From positions 14,206-78,205 of the forward strand of contig DASXHD010000048.1 in assembly GCA_036488725.1 (NCBI GenBank): a stretch of 64,000 nt of DNA. Direction: 5' to 3'. Within the stretch, counting starts at the first letter, position 1, and the number at the start of each line of letters is the position of its first letter. The stretch comes from DASXHD01 sp036488725. Lineage in GTDB: Bacteria > Myxococcota_A > Polyangia > Polyangiales > Polyangiaceae. Both the position numbers and the translations under genes were made by a program. The notes beneath the pieces are model-generated. The model saw only the letters and a program-made list of their open reading frames with translations, was not told where the DNA came from and did no database searches. This document shows positions 34,113 through 42,411 of this stretch, one piece after another.

Positions 34113-35786
34113 ATGAGCGCATCCGAGGTCAAGACCGTACCGCCGCCGGGGGGCGGCGACTTGAACCTGGCGATCCTCAATCCGATATTCGGTTGGATCG
34201 AGAAAACCCACGGCCGCGAAGCCCTCTCGCGCGTGGTCGAAGCGTCGGGCCTCGAGGCGGACGCGGCCGCCAATCCGAAGCGCTGGATCCTCCTCTCGCA
34301 GTTCGAGAACATCCTCACGTCGGTTCGCGAGCTCGCCGGGTCGGACGCCGAGTTCATGAAGGCCTGCGCGTACGACATGGTGAAGTTCTACGGGCCGCTC
34401 GCGCTCGTCTTTCGCGCGGCCACGCCGCTGACCAGCTACGGGCTCCTCGCGCGGACGGTTCATTTCGCGAGCCGCATCTCGAGCTACGAAATCGCCAACT
34501 CGTCGCCGCGCTCGGTGACCCTCCGTTATCGCAGCACCAAGGCGGAGAGCCGGCTCATGTGCCTCTCGCGTCAGGCGCAGCTGCCGATGCCGCTCCTTTT
34601 CTGGAAGCTCGCGCCCTCGACGTTCACCGAGTCCAAGTGCATCGCGCGCGGCGACGATTGCTGCGAGTACCGCATTCGTTGGAGCGAGCCGTTGCCTTGG
34701 CGGCTCCCGCTCCTCGGGGCGTTCATCGGCGCGCTCGGCGCGGGTGTGGCGTCTTTTGCGCACGCGCCCGCGCACGCGGGGTGGACTTTCGCATTCATCG
34801 GCACGTGCATCGGCGCGACCCTCGCGTTCCGCAATCAGTTGAAGCAAGCGCACGCGTTTCACATGGAAACGACCGAGGCCGTCGGCGTCGCGGTCAAAGA
34901 GCACCAAGAGGCCGTCGAAGACATCATCAAGCTCCATCATCGCCAAGAGGCCTTCAACTCTCTCCTCGCCGAGCGTATCGATGCGCGCACAGCGACCTTG
35001 GAGGCGATGGTGAACGAATTGAAATCCCGCGACGCGCGGAGCGAAGTGGCCCTGAAGACCGCGACCCACGACATGCGCAACCCGCTGCAGGTCGCGCTTT
35101 TGAACGCGCAGGCGCTCGAGAGCGAAAACGATCCCGAGGTCCGTGCCATCGCGAAGCTCATTCAAGACAGCGTGCTCAGCGTCGAAGCGCAGATGAAGCG
35201 CCTGCTCGCGATCGCGCAGGCGGCCGACAAGGCGTTCGAGATTCACAACAAGCCGATGGACGTCGAGCGCTTCACCGAGCGCGTTCGTCGCAACCTCCAA
35301 GCGCTCGTCATCGCGCGCGACATTCGCACCAGCACGTTCCGCACGCGCGAGGGGCCGGATTCGATCGAGACCGACGTCATGCTGTTCGATCGCGTAATCG
35401 ACAACTTGATTTCGAACGCGGTGAAATACACCGAGCGCGGGAGCATCGTCGCCGAGGTCGGCGGCACGCCCGGGCACCTCACGTTCAAGATTTCGGACAC
35501 CGGTCGCGGCATCAGCCCGGAGCGCCTCGAGAAGGTGTTCGTCGGCGGTCAGCGTGACGCGCGCCCGCTCCTCGGCGAGAGCCACGGCATCGGACTTTCG
35601 AGCGCGATTCGGCTGCTCGACGAGATCGGTGGGCGGCTCGAAGTGATGAGCAAGCCTGGCGTCGGCACGACCATTTGGGCTCACGTGCCGATCGAACCGC
35701 CGAAGCGCGGCAAAGGGCTGCGTTCGATCGACGCGGGCGAAGTGCTCCGCCGCGTCGTCACGATTCGACAGGCCGCCAATCAGTAG
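34113..35786 (+). CDS. Membrane histidine kinase with V4R-like N-terminal domain
   Basis: A 557-residue sensor kinase. Residues 20-192 resemble the V4R/heme-NO-like ligand-binding fold, with the terminal signature CIARGDDCCEYRIRW. Two transmembrane helices (about 196-215 and 225-240) and a coiled-coil follow, then H-box ATHDMRNPLQ (His319), N-box DNLISNAVKY, G1 DTGRGIS and G2 GIGLSSA. V4R domains bind small hydrophobic or aromatic ligands in other bacteria; the ligand here is unknown. Start ATG 34113 is chosen because upstream sequence is antisense to the citrate-synthase-like gene. No adjacent response regulator; the REC-EAL protein is a possible partner. Confidence 0.85.
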   Translation: MSASEVKTVPPPGGGDLNLAILNPIFGWIEKTHGREALSRVVEASGLEADAAANPKRWILLSQFENILTSVRELAGSDAEFMKACAYDMVKFYGPLALVFRAATPLTSYGLLARTVHFASRISSYEIANSSPRSVTLRYRSTKAESRLMCLSRQAQLPMPLLFWKLAPSTFTESKCIARGDDCCEYRIRWSEPLPWRLPLLGAFIGALGAGVASFAHAPAHAGWTFAFIGTCIGATLAFRNQLKQAHAFHMETTEAVGVAVKEHQEAVEDIIKLHHRQEAFNSLLAERIDARTATLEAMVNELKSRDARSEVALKTATHDMRNPLQVALLNAQALESENDPEVRAIAKLIQDSVLSVEAQMKRLLAIAQAADKAFEIHNKPMDVERFTERVRRNLQALVIARDIRTSTFRTREGPDSIETDVMLFDRVIDNLISNAVKYTERGSIVAEVGGTPGHLTFKISDTGRGISPERLEKVFVGGQRDARPLLGESHGIGLSSAIRLLDEIGGRLEVMSKPGVGTTIWAHVPIEPPKRGKGLRSIDAGEVLRRVVTIRQAANQ

Positions 35787-36268
35787 CGCGAAGCGCCGAG
35801 CCAACCCGCGGCGATCGCGAGCTCGACGGCGGCGTCGACCGCGTAGGGGCGTCCGATTTTTCCGCGCGCCGCGTAGAACGACTCGACCGCTGCGATCGCC
35901 GTGGCAGTCGTCAGGCCGAGCGTTCGCGCCGGCTCGCGCCGTCCGCTTCGCATGAGCGAAAGACCCACGCACGCGAGGATCGCGCCGTTGGCTTTCACGA
36001 GCCACTTGTCGCGCTTGCGGCCGGTGACCGCTTCGAACGAGCGCAAGTGGACGATCGGCCAAAGGCCGCTCGCGAAATAAAGGGCGCCTTGCGCGAACGC
36101 GAGACGCCTTTGCCAACGCTTGGGCTCGGCGGCCGGCTCTTCTTCGACCTCTTCCTCGTGGCAGGGCGCGCCGGCGTGGAGACCGGTGAACGACGGCGGG
36201 TCGCTCGCGGGGAAAGATTCGGCGCTCGCCTCATCGACGAGGTCGATTCGGAACGAATCGTTGGTCAT
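35780..36268 (-). CDS. Membrane protein with ESFPASDPPSF motif
   Basis: A 162-residue protein. The N-terminus carries DEASAESFPASDPPSF, a short motif widespread in proteobacterial and myxobacterial proteins of unknown function, plus an acidic linker. Four hydrophobic helices follow (about 60-76, 90-108, 118-132, 140-158). ATG 36268 is preferred over the GTG six bases upstream because AAGAGGTG is then correctly placed. It overlaps the histidine-kinase 3' end by seven bases in convergent orientation. Function unknown. Confidence 0.7.
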   Translation of the reverse strand: MTNDSFRIDLVDEASAESFPASDPPSFTGLHAGAPCHEEEVEEEPAAEPKRWQRRLAFAQGALYFASGLWPIVHLRSFEAVTGRKRDKWLVKANGAILACVGLSLMRSGRREPARTLGLTTATAIAAVESFYAARGKIGRPYAVDAAVELAIAAGWLGASRY

Positions 36269-36347
36269 GATCACCTCTTCACCATTTTTGCTGCAAAGAG
36301 GGTTCCGCCCTTATGCGCCTCCCGGTCGGGCCGTAGAGGGGGGCGCC

Positions 36348-38096
36348 ATGCCCGACGCATCAGGTTCAACCATCACGCTCAAGCGTGCCCTCGACGTTTT
36401 TTTGCAGTACCTCGTTGCCGAGGGCGCTCACGTCGTCTTCGGCGTGCCCGGTGGGCTCTTGCATCCCTTCTTCGAAGGGGTCGAGCGTCATCCGCAGCTT
36501 CGCCTCGTCGTGACCAAGCACGAAGAAGGCGCGGCCTTCATGGCCGACGGATACGCACGGACGACGCGCAAGCTCGCCGTCTGCGCGGGAACGGCCGGGC
36601 CGGGAGCGACCAACTTGCTCACCGGCGTCTCGTGCGCGTTCGCCGACGGCGTGCCGATGCTCGTCATCACGGGCCAGGTCCCGTCGCACGCGATCGGCCG
36701 CGGCGCCGCGCAAGAGACCGCCGCGACCGACATGGACATCGTCGCCATGTTCAAACCGGTCACGAAATATTCGGCGGCCGTCGAGTCGCCGGAGCGTCTC
36801 GCGCAACATCTTCGTCGCGCGCTTCGACTCGCGCTCACCGGACGGCCCGGCCCCGTTCACTTGAACGTGCCGGTCGATTTCTGGAGCAAGCCCGCCGACG
36901 AAATTTGGTTCGACCCGAAGACGTATCGTCCGACGACGCACCTCTTCGATCGCGCCGCCGTCGCCGCAGCGGCGGAGCAGCTCCTTCGCGCGAAAAAGCC
37001 GACCCTCCTCGTCGGTTCCGGCGTCGTCACATCGGGCGCCGAAGAGCACGTGCAGACGCTCGCCGAGCTCCTCCAAGCGCGCGTCGCGACGTCGCCGCGC
37101 GCGAAGGGCGCGCTCGCCGAAGACCATCCGCTCTCGATGGGCGTCCTCGGCTTCGCCGGTCACAAAGAAGCGCGCAAGACCATGCTCGGAACCGACGTCG
37201 ATCTCCTCTTCACGATCGGCGCGTCGCTCAACGAGACGACCACGTTCAACTGGAACCCGAGCCTCCGCAACGGCAAGACGCTCATCCAGCTCGACATCGA
37301 CGCCGATCGCATCGGTCGCAGCTACCCGGTCGACGTCGCGCTCGTCGGCGACGCGCAGACCATCTTGGTCGAGCTCGTCTATCACATCCATCGCGCGATT
37401 CGCGAAGGCGCGACGCCCGCGTCGGTGTGGCCGAGCGAGCCCGCGCTCGAGCGCGGTCACGAACGCTACGACCAGCCCGCGCTCCGCACGAGCGACGCCA
37501 TCCCGCTGACGCCGCAGCGCTGGCGCTCCGATTTGCAAGAGGCGCTCCCCGAGGACGCGACGATCTTTTCGGACATCGGCGGGCACATGCTCTTCAACAT
37601 CCACGAGCTGTGCATCAAGAAGGGCCAGAGGTTCGTCATCAACCTCGGCTTCGGCTCGATGGGCCATGGCACGTGCGCGCCGATCGGCGCCGCGCTCGCC
37701 TCGAAGCGACCCGTCGTTTCGATCATCGGCGACGGCTGCTTCACGATGAACGGCATGGAGCTCCTCACGGCCGCCGAGTACGGCGTGCCGGTCGTGTGGA
37801 TCGTCGAGAACAACCAGATGCACGGCATCACGTGGCACGGGAGCAAGCTCGTCTCCGGCGGCAAACCGATGGAGGCGATTCGTTACAAGCGCTCGATCGA
37901 GATCGCCGCGATCGCCCGCGCGATGGGCTTGCCGGCGTGGGTCGTCGACCATCCGGGACAAATGCAAGACGTCTTGCGAGAGGCGCTTCGCATGGGCGCG
38001 CCCGCGCTCATCGAGGTGCGCGTCGACGGCAGCATCTCGCCGCCGCTCGGCGACCGCGCGAAGACCGTCGCGGGCTTCAAGGGCCACGAAACTTGA
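36348..38096 (+). CDS. Acetolactate-synthase-like ThDP-dependent enzyme
   Basis: A 582-residue ThDP enzyme. The pyrimidine-activating Glu is at position 59 (VTKHEEGAAFMADGYAR); GTAGPGATNLLTGV, the middle domain with VGSGV, and the diphosphate/Mg site GDG(461-463)...NN(488-489) are intact. Family members make acetolactate, sulfoacetaldehyde-derived products or decarboxylate 2-oxoacids; FAD-binding and regulatory-subunit features that mark ilvB are not clear, and no ilvN/ilvC is adjacent, so a catabolic or alternative 2-oxoacid role is likely. It stands alone between divergent and convergent neighbours. Confidence 0.9.
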   Translation: MPDASGSTITLKRALDVFLQYLVAEGAHVVFGVPGGLLHPFFEGVERHPQLRLVVTKHEEGAAFMADGYARTTRKLAVCAGTAGPGATNLLTGVSCAFADGVPMLVITGQVPSHAIGRGAAQETAATDMDIVAMFKPVTKYSAAVESPERLAQHLRRALRLALTGRPGPVHLNVPVDFWSKPADEIWFDPKTYRPTTHLFDRAAVAAAAEQLLRAKKPTLLVGSGVVTSGAEEHVQTLAELLQARVATSPRAKGALAEDHPLSMGVLGFAGHKEARKTMLGTDVDLLFTIGASLNETTTFNWNPSLRNGKTLIQLDIDADRIGRSYPVDVALVGDAQTILVELVYHIHRAIREGATPASVWPSEPALERGHERYDQPALRTSDAIPLTPQRWRSDLQEALPEDATIFSDIGGHMLFNIHELCIKKGQRFVINLGFGSMGHGTCAPIGAALASKRPVVSIIGDGCFTMNGMELLTAAEYGVPVVWIVENNQMHGITWHGSKLVSGGKPMEAIRYKRSIEIAAIARAMGLPAWVVDHPGQMQDVLREALRMGAPALIEVRVDGSISPPLGDRAKTVAGFKGHET

Positions 38097-38100
38097 GTGC

Positions 38101-38574
38101 CTAAACGGCCATCCAAAAATCGCCGAGCTTGCGCACGATGAAGCGCGCGGGCTCGCCGTCGCGACGAATGCGGTACGTGCGCGCGATCGACGTCAGCTGC
38201 GATGCCCACGCGTACGCCGCGGGCGCGTCGTGCGTGCCCACGACGACGTAACCGCCGTAGATGCGCGCTCGGCGACGTTCGTCGGCGAGCCGCGCGAAGC
38301 GCCTGAGCCAGCGTTTCAGCGCGACCTGCTGGCGCGGGTCGTCCGCCGGCTCGCCGAACGCGCGCGCGTGGCCGACGAAGAGAAACGCGCGCCCGCTCGT
38401 CCGCCGCATTCGCAAGACGTCGGGCCAGTGGCTCGTGTCGCCCGCGAGCGCGGCCGCGTGCTCGTCGAAGCGAAGCTCCGCCGCGAGCCCGACCAGCGCA
38501 TGCACGATCGCGACGTGCTGCTCGCGCATCGCCGAGGCGAGCATCGATGCCTGCCGTTCGTCGACATGCCGCAT
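38101..38574 (-). CDS. Unknown protein, 157 residues
   Basis: A soluble, Arg/Ala-rich protein (MRHVDERQASMLASAMREQ; GDTSHWPDVLRMRRTSGRAFLFVGHARAF; YGGYVVVGTHDAPAAYAWA). Codon use and length suggest a true gene; no signal peptide, helix or known motif seen. It ends four bases from the ThDP gene in convergent orientation and starts 41 bases from the divergent methyltransferase across a palindrome. ATG 38574 was chosen because upstream sequence is the methyltransferase 5' region. Confidence 0.6.
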   Translation of the reverse strand: MRHVDERQASMLASAMREQHVAIVHALVGLAAELRFDEHAAALAGDTSHWPDVLRMRRTSGRAFLFVGHARAFGEPADDPRQQVALKRWLRRFARLADERRRARIYGGYVVVGTHDAPAAYAWASQLTSIARTYRIRRDGEPARFIVRKLGDFWMAV

Positions 38575-38590
38575 GCGGGTTGCGCCGGAG

Positions 38591-38607
38591 CGTACACGCC
38601 TTGTACG
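38591..38607. promoter_or_regulatory. Inverted repeat CGTACA-N5-TGTACG
   Basis: Perfect 6-bp arms (38591-38596 and 38602-38607) around a 5-bp spacer in the 41-bp divergent gap between the unknown gene and the methyltransferase. Size and symmetry fit an operator for a dimeric regulator. Confidence 0.4.
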
Positions 38608-38615
38608 TTGCGCGC

Positions 38616-39359
38616 GTGGCGTTTCGTTTTCCGAAAGAAGAAGCACCCGCGCCGCGCTCGCGACCGCGTCGTCCGAGCATCGCCGCGGTGCCGAGCTACG
38701 AAGCGCCCGAGGTCTTCGCGCACGTCGCCATCCGCAAAATCGCGCGCGCGCTCCCGCCGCTCGAACGCGTGTATTCTGCAATTCGCTTTTCGATCCTGCG
38801 GCCGAAGCTCCTGAGCGTCATGGACCTGCTGCTGCCGGACGAGGGGCGCATCCTCGACGTCGGGTGCGGCTTCGGTTTGTTCGCCGCGTACTTCGGCCAA
38901 ACGCACCCGCGCCGATCGATCGTCGGCATCGATCCCAACGCGCGTCGCGTCGCGATGGCCGAGCGCGTCGCGCGCTCCATCGGCCTCTCGGGCCACAGCT
39001 TCGTCGCCGGCGACGTCCGCGACGCGCAGCTCGAAGGCCCGTTCGACGCGGTCTACATGCTCGACGTCATGCACCACATCCCGGCCGACGCGCAGCGCGG
39101 CGTGCTCGAGCGTCTGCACGACATGCTCGTCCCCGGCGGCGTGCTGCTCATGAAAGACATCACGACCGAGCCGCACCACCAGCTCCTCTTCACCGAGGTT
39201 CTCGATCGCGTGATGGTCGGCTGGCACGAGCCGCTCGCGTACCGCCATCACCGCGCGTGGGGCGAGCTCCTCACCGAAATCGGTTTCCGCGTGCGCATCG
39301 TCCGCGTGCCGGACGTGCTCCCGTACCCGCACGTCGTGATCTCGGCGACCAAAGCCTGA
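38616..39359 (+). CDS. SAM-dependent class I methyltransferase
   Basis: A 247-residue methyltransferase with an N-terminal Pro/Arg-rich extension (about 40 residues). SAM-binding motif I is RILDVGCGFGLFA, followed by the acidic end of beta2 (VVGIDPN), motif II (AGDVRDA...FDAVYMLDVMHHI) and motif III-like MLVPGGVLLMKDI. These mark a UbiE/arsenite-type Rossmann methyltransferase; substrate unknown. GTG 38616 is the first start after the divergent promoter. A terminator-like hairpin follows. Confidence 0.9.
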   Translation: MAFRFPKEEAPAPRSRPRRPSIAAVPSYEAPEVFAHVAIRKIARALPPLERVYSAIRFSILRPKLLSVMDLLLPDEGRILDVGCGFGLFAAYFGQTHPRRSIVGIDPNARRVAMAERVARSIGLSGHSFVAGDVRDAQLEGPFDAVYMLDVMHHIPADAQRGVLERLHDMLVPGGVLLMKDITTEPHHQLLFTEVLDRVMVGWHEPLAYRHHRAWGELLTEIGFRVRIVRVPDVLPYPHVVISATKA

Positions 39360-39363
39360 ACAG

Positions 39364-39412
39364 CATCGCTCGTGCCATGCGGCGCGACTGCGAGCGATGA
39401 TTAAGTTTTGTT
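39364..39412 (+). terminator. Hairpin with T-rich tail after methyltransferase gene
   Basis: CATCGCTCG (39364-39372) pairs perfectly with CGAGCGATG (39391-39399) across an 18-base loop, followed by ATTAAGTTTTGTTT. It sits just after the methyltransferase stop and before the flotillin operon, as an intrinsic terminator should. Confidence 0.6.
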
Positions 39413-39430
39413 TCGAGGACGGGGACCGCC

Positions 39431-40126
39431 ATGACCGCGCTGCACTATTTGTTTGCGTGGGCGAACGCGCCGTACACCGTAGCGGCCGGCATCGCGATTC
39501 TCTTCGCGCTGTTGCAAGCGTCGGGGCTGCTTGGCCTCCTCGCGGGCGGCGGAGACGATCACGATGTCGACGCGGACGCCGACGCAGATGCCGACGCCGA
39601 TCATGACGTCGATCACGATCACGACGCCGACGCCGACGGCGAGCGCGGGATCGGAGCGTTCCTTTTCGGGCCGCTCGGGATCGGAAAGATCCCGTTCTCG
39701 ATCGTCTGGCAGACTTACGCGCTCGTCTTCGCGATCAGCGGATTCTTGCTGAATTTGGCTGCGATCCGCGCGGACGGGACTGTGCCGCTCTTGACGCTCG
39801 CGTGGACGTTCCCCATCTCTCTCATGTCGGGATATGCGGCCGTCGCGACGCTCGCGAAGTTGCTCGGGCCGGTGCTCTCTTCGAAAGATCAAGAAGCGAC
39901 GACGCGCAAAGAGCTGGTCGGTCAGGTCGGCGTCGTGATCTCTTCGCGCGTCTCGCCGGAGTTCGGCGAGGTTCGCGTGAAAGACAAATCGGGTCTCGAG
40001 CTTCGGGTCGTCTGCAAGTTGGCGGACGGCGAGCGCGTGCCCCAAGAGCGCGAGCAAGTGGTGTTCGTCGACTGCGACGACGAGGGCAAGCTCCTCGTCA
40101 GCCCGCTCGACGACGCGGCTCGCTAG
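39431..40126 (+). CDS. YqiJ/NfeD-like membrane protein with His/Asp-rich loop
   Basis: A 231-residue membrane protein. A first helix (about 15-38), a hydrophilic His/Asp repeat at residues 42-70 (DDHDVDADADADADADHD and similar), then helices near 78-100 and 108-160, and a C-terminal OB-like beta domain (GQVGVVISSRVSPEFGEVRVKD). This layout matches YqiJ/NfeD proteins that are encoded beside flotillins and are thought to assist membrane microdomain assembly. The acidic-histidine loop is a candidate metal-binding site and is unusual. It is the first gene of the operon with yqiK-like flotillin 49 bases downstream. Confidence 0.82.
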   Translation: MTALHYLFAWANAPYTVAAGIAILFALLQASGLLGLLAGGGDDHDVDADADADADADHDVDHDHDADADGERGIGAFLFGPLGIGKIPFSIVWQTYALVFAISGFLLNLAAIRADGTVPLLTLAWTFPISLMSGYAAVATLAKLLGPVLSSKDQEATTRKELVGQVGVVISSRVSPEFGEVRVKDKSGLELRVVCKLADGERVPQEREQVVFVDCDDEGKLLVSPLDDAAR

Positions 40127-40175
40127 TTGCAACTCCAACCATCACCGACCTCTTACGAGACTGGAGAAGGGAACA

Positions 40176-41996
40176 ATGTTGTCCATGGATACAAGTACGA
40201 TCGTCATCGGGATCAGCGTGGCCGCAGGGCTCGTCTCGCTGGTCTCGATTTTCACGGTTCTCTCGCGTTTCTATCGGCGCTGCGGCGCCGACGAAGCGCT
40301 CGTGAGGACGGGCTCCGGCGGCAACAAAGTCGTCATCGGCGGCGGCGTGCTCGTGTATCCGATTCTCCACCAGCTGCTTCGCGTTTCGCTGCGAAGCGTC
40401 AAGCTGAGCGTGGAGCGCGAGGGCAAGAACGCGCTCGTCACCGCCGACAAAATCAAGGCGAACGTGACGACCGAGCTCTACATCAAAGTGGAGCCGATCG
40501 GCGAAGACGTGCTCGCCGCCGCTCGCTCGTTCGGCGAGCGCAACCTCGACGAGCGCGTCATCGCCGACCTCATCGAAGGCAAGCTCACTGACGCGCTCCG
40601 CAGCGTCGCGGCGAACCAAACGTTCATGGCGCTCCACGCGAACAGGAAGCAGTTCGCCGAGCGCATTCAAGAGGTCTTGAGCGAGGAGCTGAAGAAGAAC
40701 GGCCTCACGCTCGAGAACGTCTCCATCACCGCGTTCGCGATGGTGCCGGTCAAGGATCTCGATCCGCAAGACGTGTTCGACGCCGAGGGTCTGCGCGCGA
40801 TCACCGAGAGCGTGCAGACCAACCGCGAGATGACCAACCGCATCCAGCGCGAGAAGGACAACCAGATCCAGGCGCAGAACGTCACCGCGCGCAAACGTCA
40901 GCTCGAAATGGAGCAGGACCAAAAGCAGGCCGAGGCCGATCAGGTGCGCAAGGTCGCCGAGTATTCGGCGATTCAAACCGCCGAGACGTCCAAAGCGGTC
41001 TTCATCCAGGAGCAGATGCGCGATCTCGCGTCGCTCGAGAAGCAGCGCGCGGTCGAGACCGCGAAGATCGAGCAGGAAAAGGCCGTCGCGGTGGCCCTCG
41101 CGGGCAAGCAGCGCGCCGAAGCCGAAGCGCACATCGAAGCCGAGAAAGGTCAGCAGGCCGCCGAGATCGCGAAGCAACGCGTGATTCAGGCCGCCGAGAT
41201 CGAGCGCGAGAAAGTCATCGAGGCCTCCGCCATCGACAAGGAGAAGACCGTCGAGGTCGCGCGCATCGGAAAACAGATCGCGATCACGCAGAGCGAAGAG
41301 CAAGAGGCCCGCGCGCAAGCCGCGAAGGCGCTCGCCCTCGCCGAGCAGGAGAAAGCGAAGCAGGCCATCATCACCGTCGAGACGACCGCGAAAGCGGAGC
41401 GCGAGAAGGCGATGCAGGTCATCCAAGCGCAAGCCGACGCCGAAGTGCAAAAGGCGCTCGCCGAGGCGCAATCCGCGGTCGCGCGCAAACAAGCCGAGGC
41501 GACGGTTTCGGCGGCGAACGCCGAAGCGCACAAAGGCGAGATGCAAGCGCAAGTGCGCAAGAAGCTGCTCGACGCCGAGAACGCGATCAGCGCGCGCGTC
41601 ATGCTGCGCGAAATCGCGCTCAAGGCACTCGAGGTCGCGCCCGAGCTCACGCGCGAGCTCATGTCGCCGGCCAAGGCCATCACCGAAATCAAAGTGCTTC
41701 AGACGAGCGGCATCGGCGCGCAAGGCACGAGCGCGTCGGGAACCGCGCCGGCGCTCGGCGCGATGTCACCCGTCTTGAAGACGGTGCTCGAAGCCGGCGC
41801 CGCATATCCGCTCTTGCGCGAGCTCATGAGCTTCGCGCAAGTCGACAAGAGCAAGCTGACCGAAAGGGCGAAGAGCGCGCTCGGCGAGCTCGGGACCGAA
41901 TTGAGCACGGCAATGACGGAAGCGAAGGGCGAACCGGAGGTCATCGAGGTCGTCCCGCTCTCGAACGGTGTCCATCATGTCGACCCTGCTGAATAG
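40176..41996 (+). CDS. Flotillin / YqiK-like SPFH protein
   Basis: A 606-residue flotillin. One N-terminal helix (about 8-30) anchors it; the SPFH/PHB domain (about 40-225, LVRTGSGGNKVVIGGGVLVYP; VTADKIKANVTTELYIKVEP) is followed by a long flotillin coiled coil rich in Ala, Glu, Lys and Gln (about 225-490) and a short C-terminal globular tail. SPFH flotillins oligomerise into membrane scaffolds. YqiK in E. coli is adjacent to YqiJ exactly as here. Its 3' end overlaps the channel-like gene by 20 bases, so the three products are probably made together. Confidence 0.93.
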   Translation: MLSMDTSTIVIGISVAAGLVSLVSIFTVLSRFYRRCGADEALVRTGSGGNKVVIGGGVLVYPILHQLLRVSLRSVKLSVEREGKNALVTADKIKANVTTELYIKVEPIGEDVLAAARSFGERNLDERVIADLIEGKLTDALRSVAANQTFMALHANRKQFAERIQEVLSEELKKNGLTLENVSITAFAMVPVKDLDPQDVFDAEGLRAITESVQTNREMTNRIQREKDNQIQAQNVTARKRQLEMEQDQKQAEADQVRKVAEYSAIQTAETSKAVFIQEQMRDLASLEKQRAVETAKIEQEKAVAVALAGKQRAEAEAHIEAEKGQQAAEIAKQRVIQAAEIEREKVIEASAIDKEKTVEVARIGKQIAITQSEEQEARAQAAKALALAEQEKAKQAIITVETTAKAEREKAMQVIQAQADAEVQKALAEAQSAVARKQAEATVSAANAEAHKGEMQAQVRKKLLDAENAISARVMLREIALKALEVAPELTRELMSPAKAITEIKVLQTSGIGAQGTSASGTAPALGAMSPVLKTVLEAGAAYPLLRELMSFAQVDKSKLTERAKSALGELGTELSTAMTEAKGEPEVIEVVPLSNGVHHVDPAE

Positions 41997-42408
41997 TGGT
42001 TTGGCCGCGCTCGTCGTGGGCGGCGCGCAAGGAAATGGATTTTCCTACGCGTCGCTCAAGACGGCGCTCCGTGACGGCGTGGCGCGCGATCCGCTCGACG
42101 CGCTCGTCGTCACGGTGCTCGGGGGCTCGTTTCTCTTCTACGTCGCAGAGAAGGACGTGAACCCGAAGGTGAAGACGTATTGGGACGCGCTCGTCTACGT
42201 CTCGACGTGTCTCTCGGTCGGCTACGCGGACATCTTCGCGAAGACGCCCGAAGGCCAAGCGATCGCGACGGCGCTGATGACCGTCGGCCCCGCGATGGCG
42301 GCGAAAGCACTCGACCAACCGAGCGCAGAGCAAAACGACGAGGCGCTAGCGGTGCAGAAGACCATCGCAGAGAAGCTCGATGCGATTCTGACCGAGCTCA
42401 AGAAATGA
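41977..42408 (+). CDS. Two-TM potassium-channel-like protein
   Basis: A 143-residue membrane protein in the 2TM channel layout: TM1 about 36-56, a pore helix and filter (YWDALVYVSTCLSVGYADIF, where the canonical TVGYGD is SVGYAD), TM2 about 85-105 (GQAIATALMTVGPAMAA) and a C-terminal coiled-coil (DEALAVQKTIAEKLDAIL). This resembles bacterial KcsA-like or ion-channel-domain proteins, but the filter change makes selectivity uncertain. ATG 41977 and GTG 41968 are both possible. It is translated from within the flotillin 3' end, an unusual and specific linkage. Confidence 0.8.
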   Translation: MSTLLNSGLAALVVGGAQGNGFSYASLKTALRDGVARDPLDALVVTVLGGSFLFYVAEKDVNPKVKTYWDALVYVSTCLSVGYADIFAKTPEGQAIATALMTVGPAMAAKALDQPSAEQNDEALAVQKTIAEKLDAILTELKK

Positions 42409-42411
42409 GGC

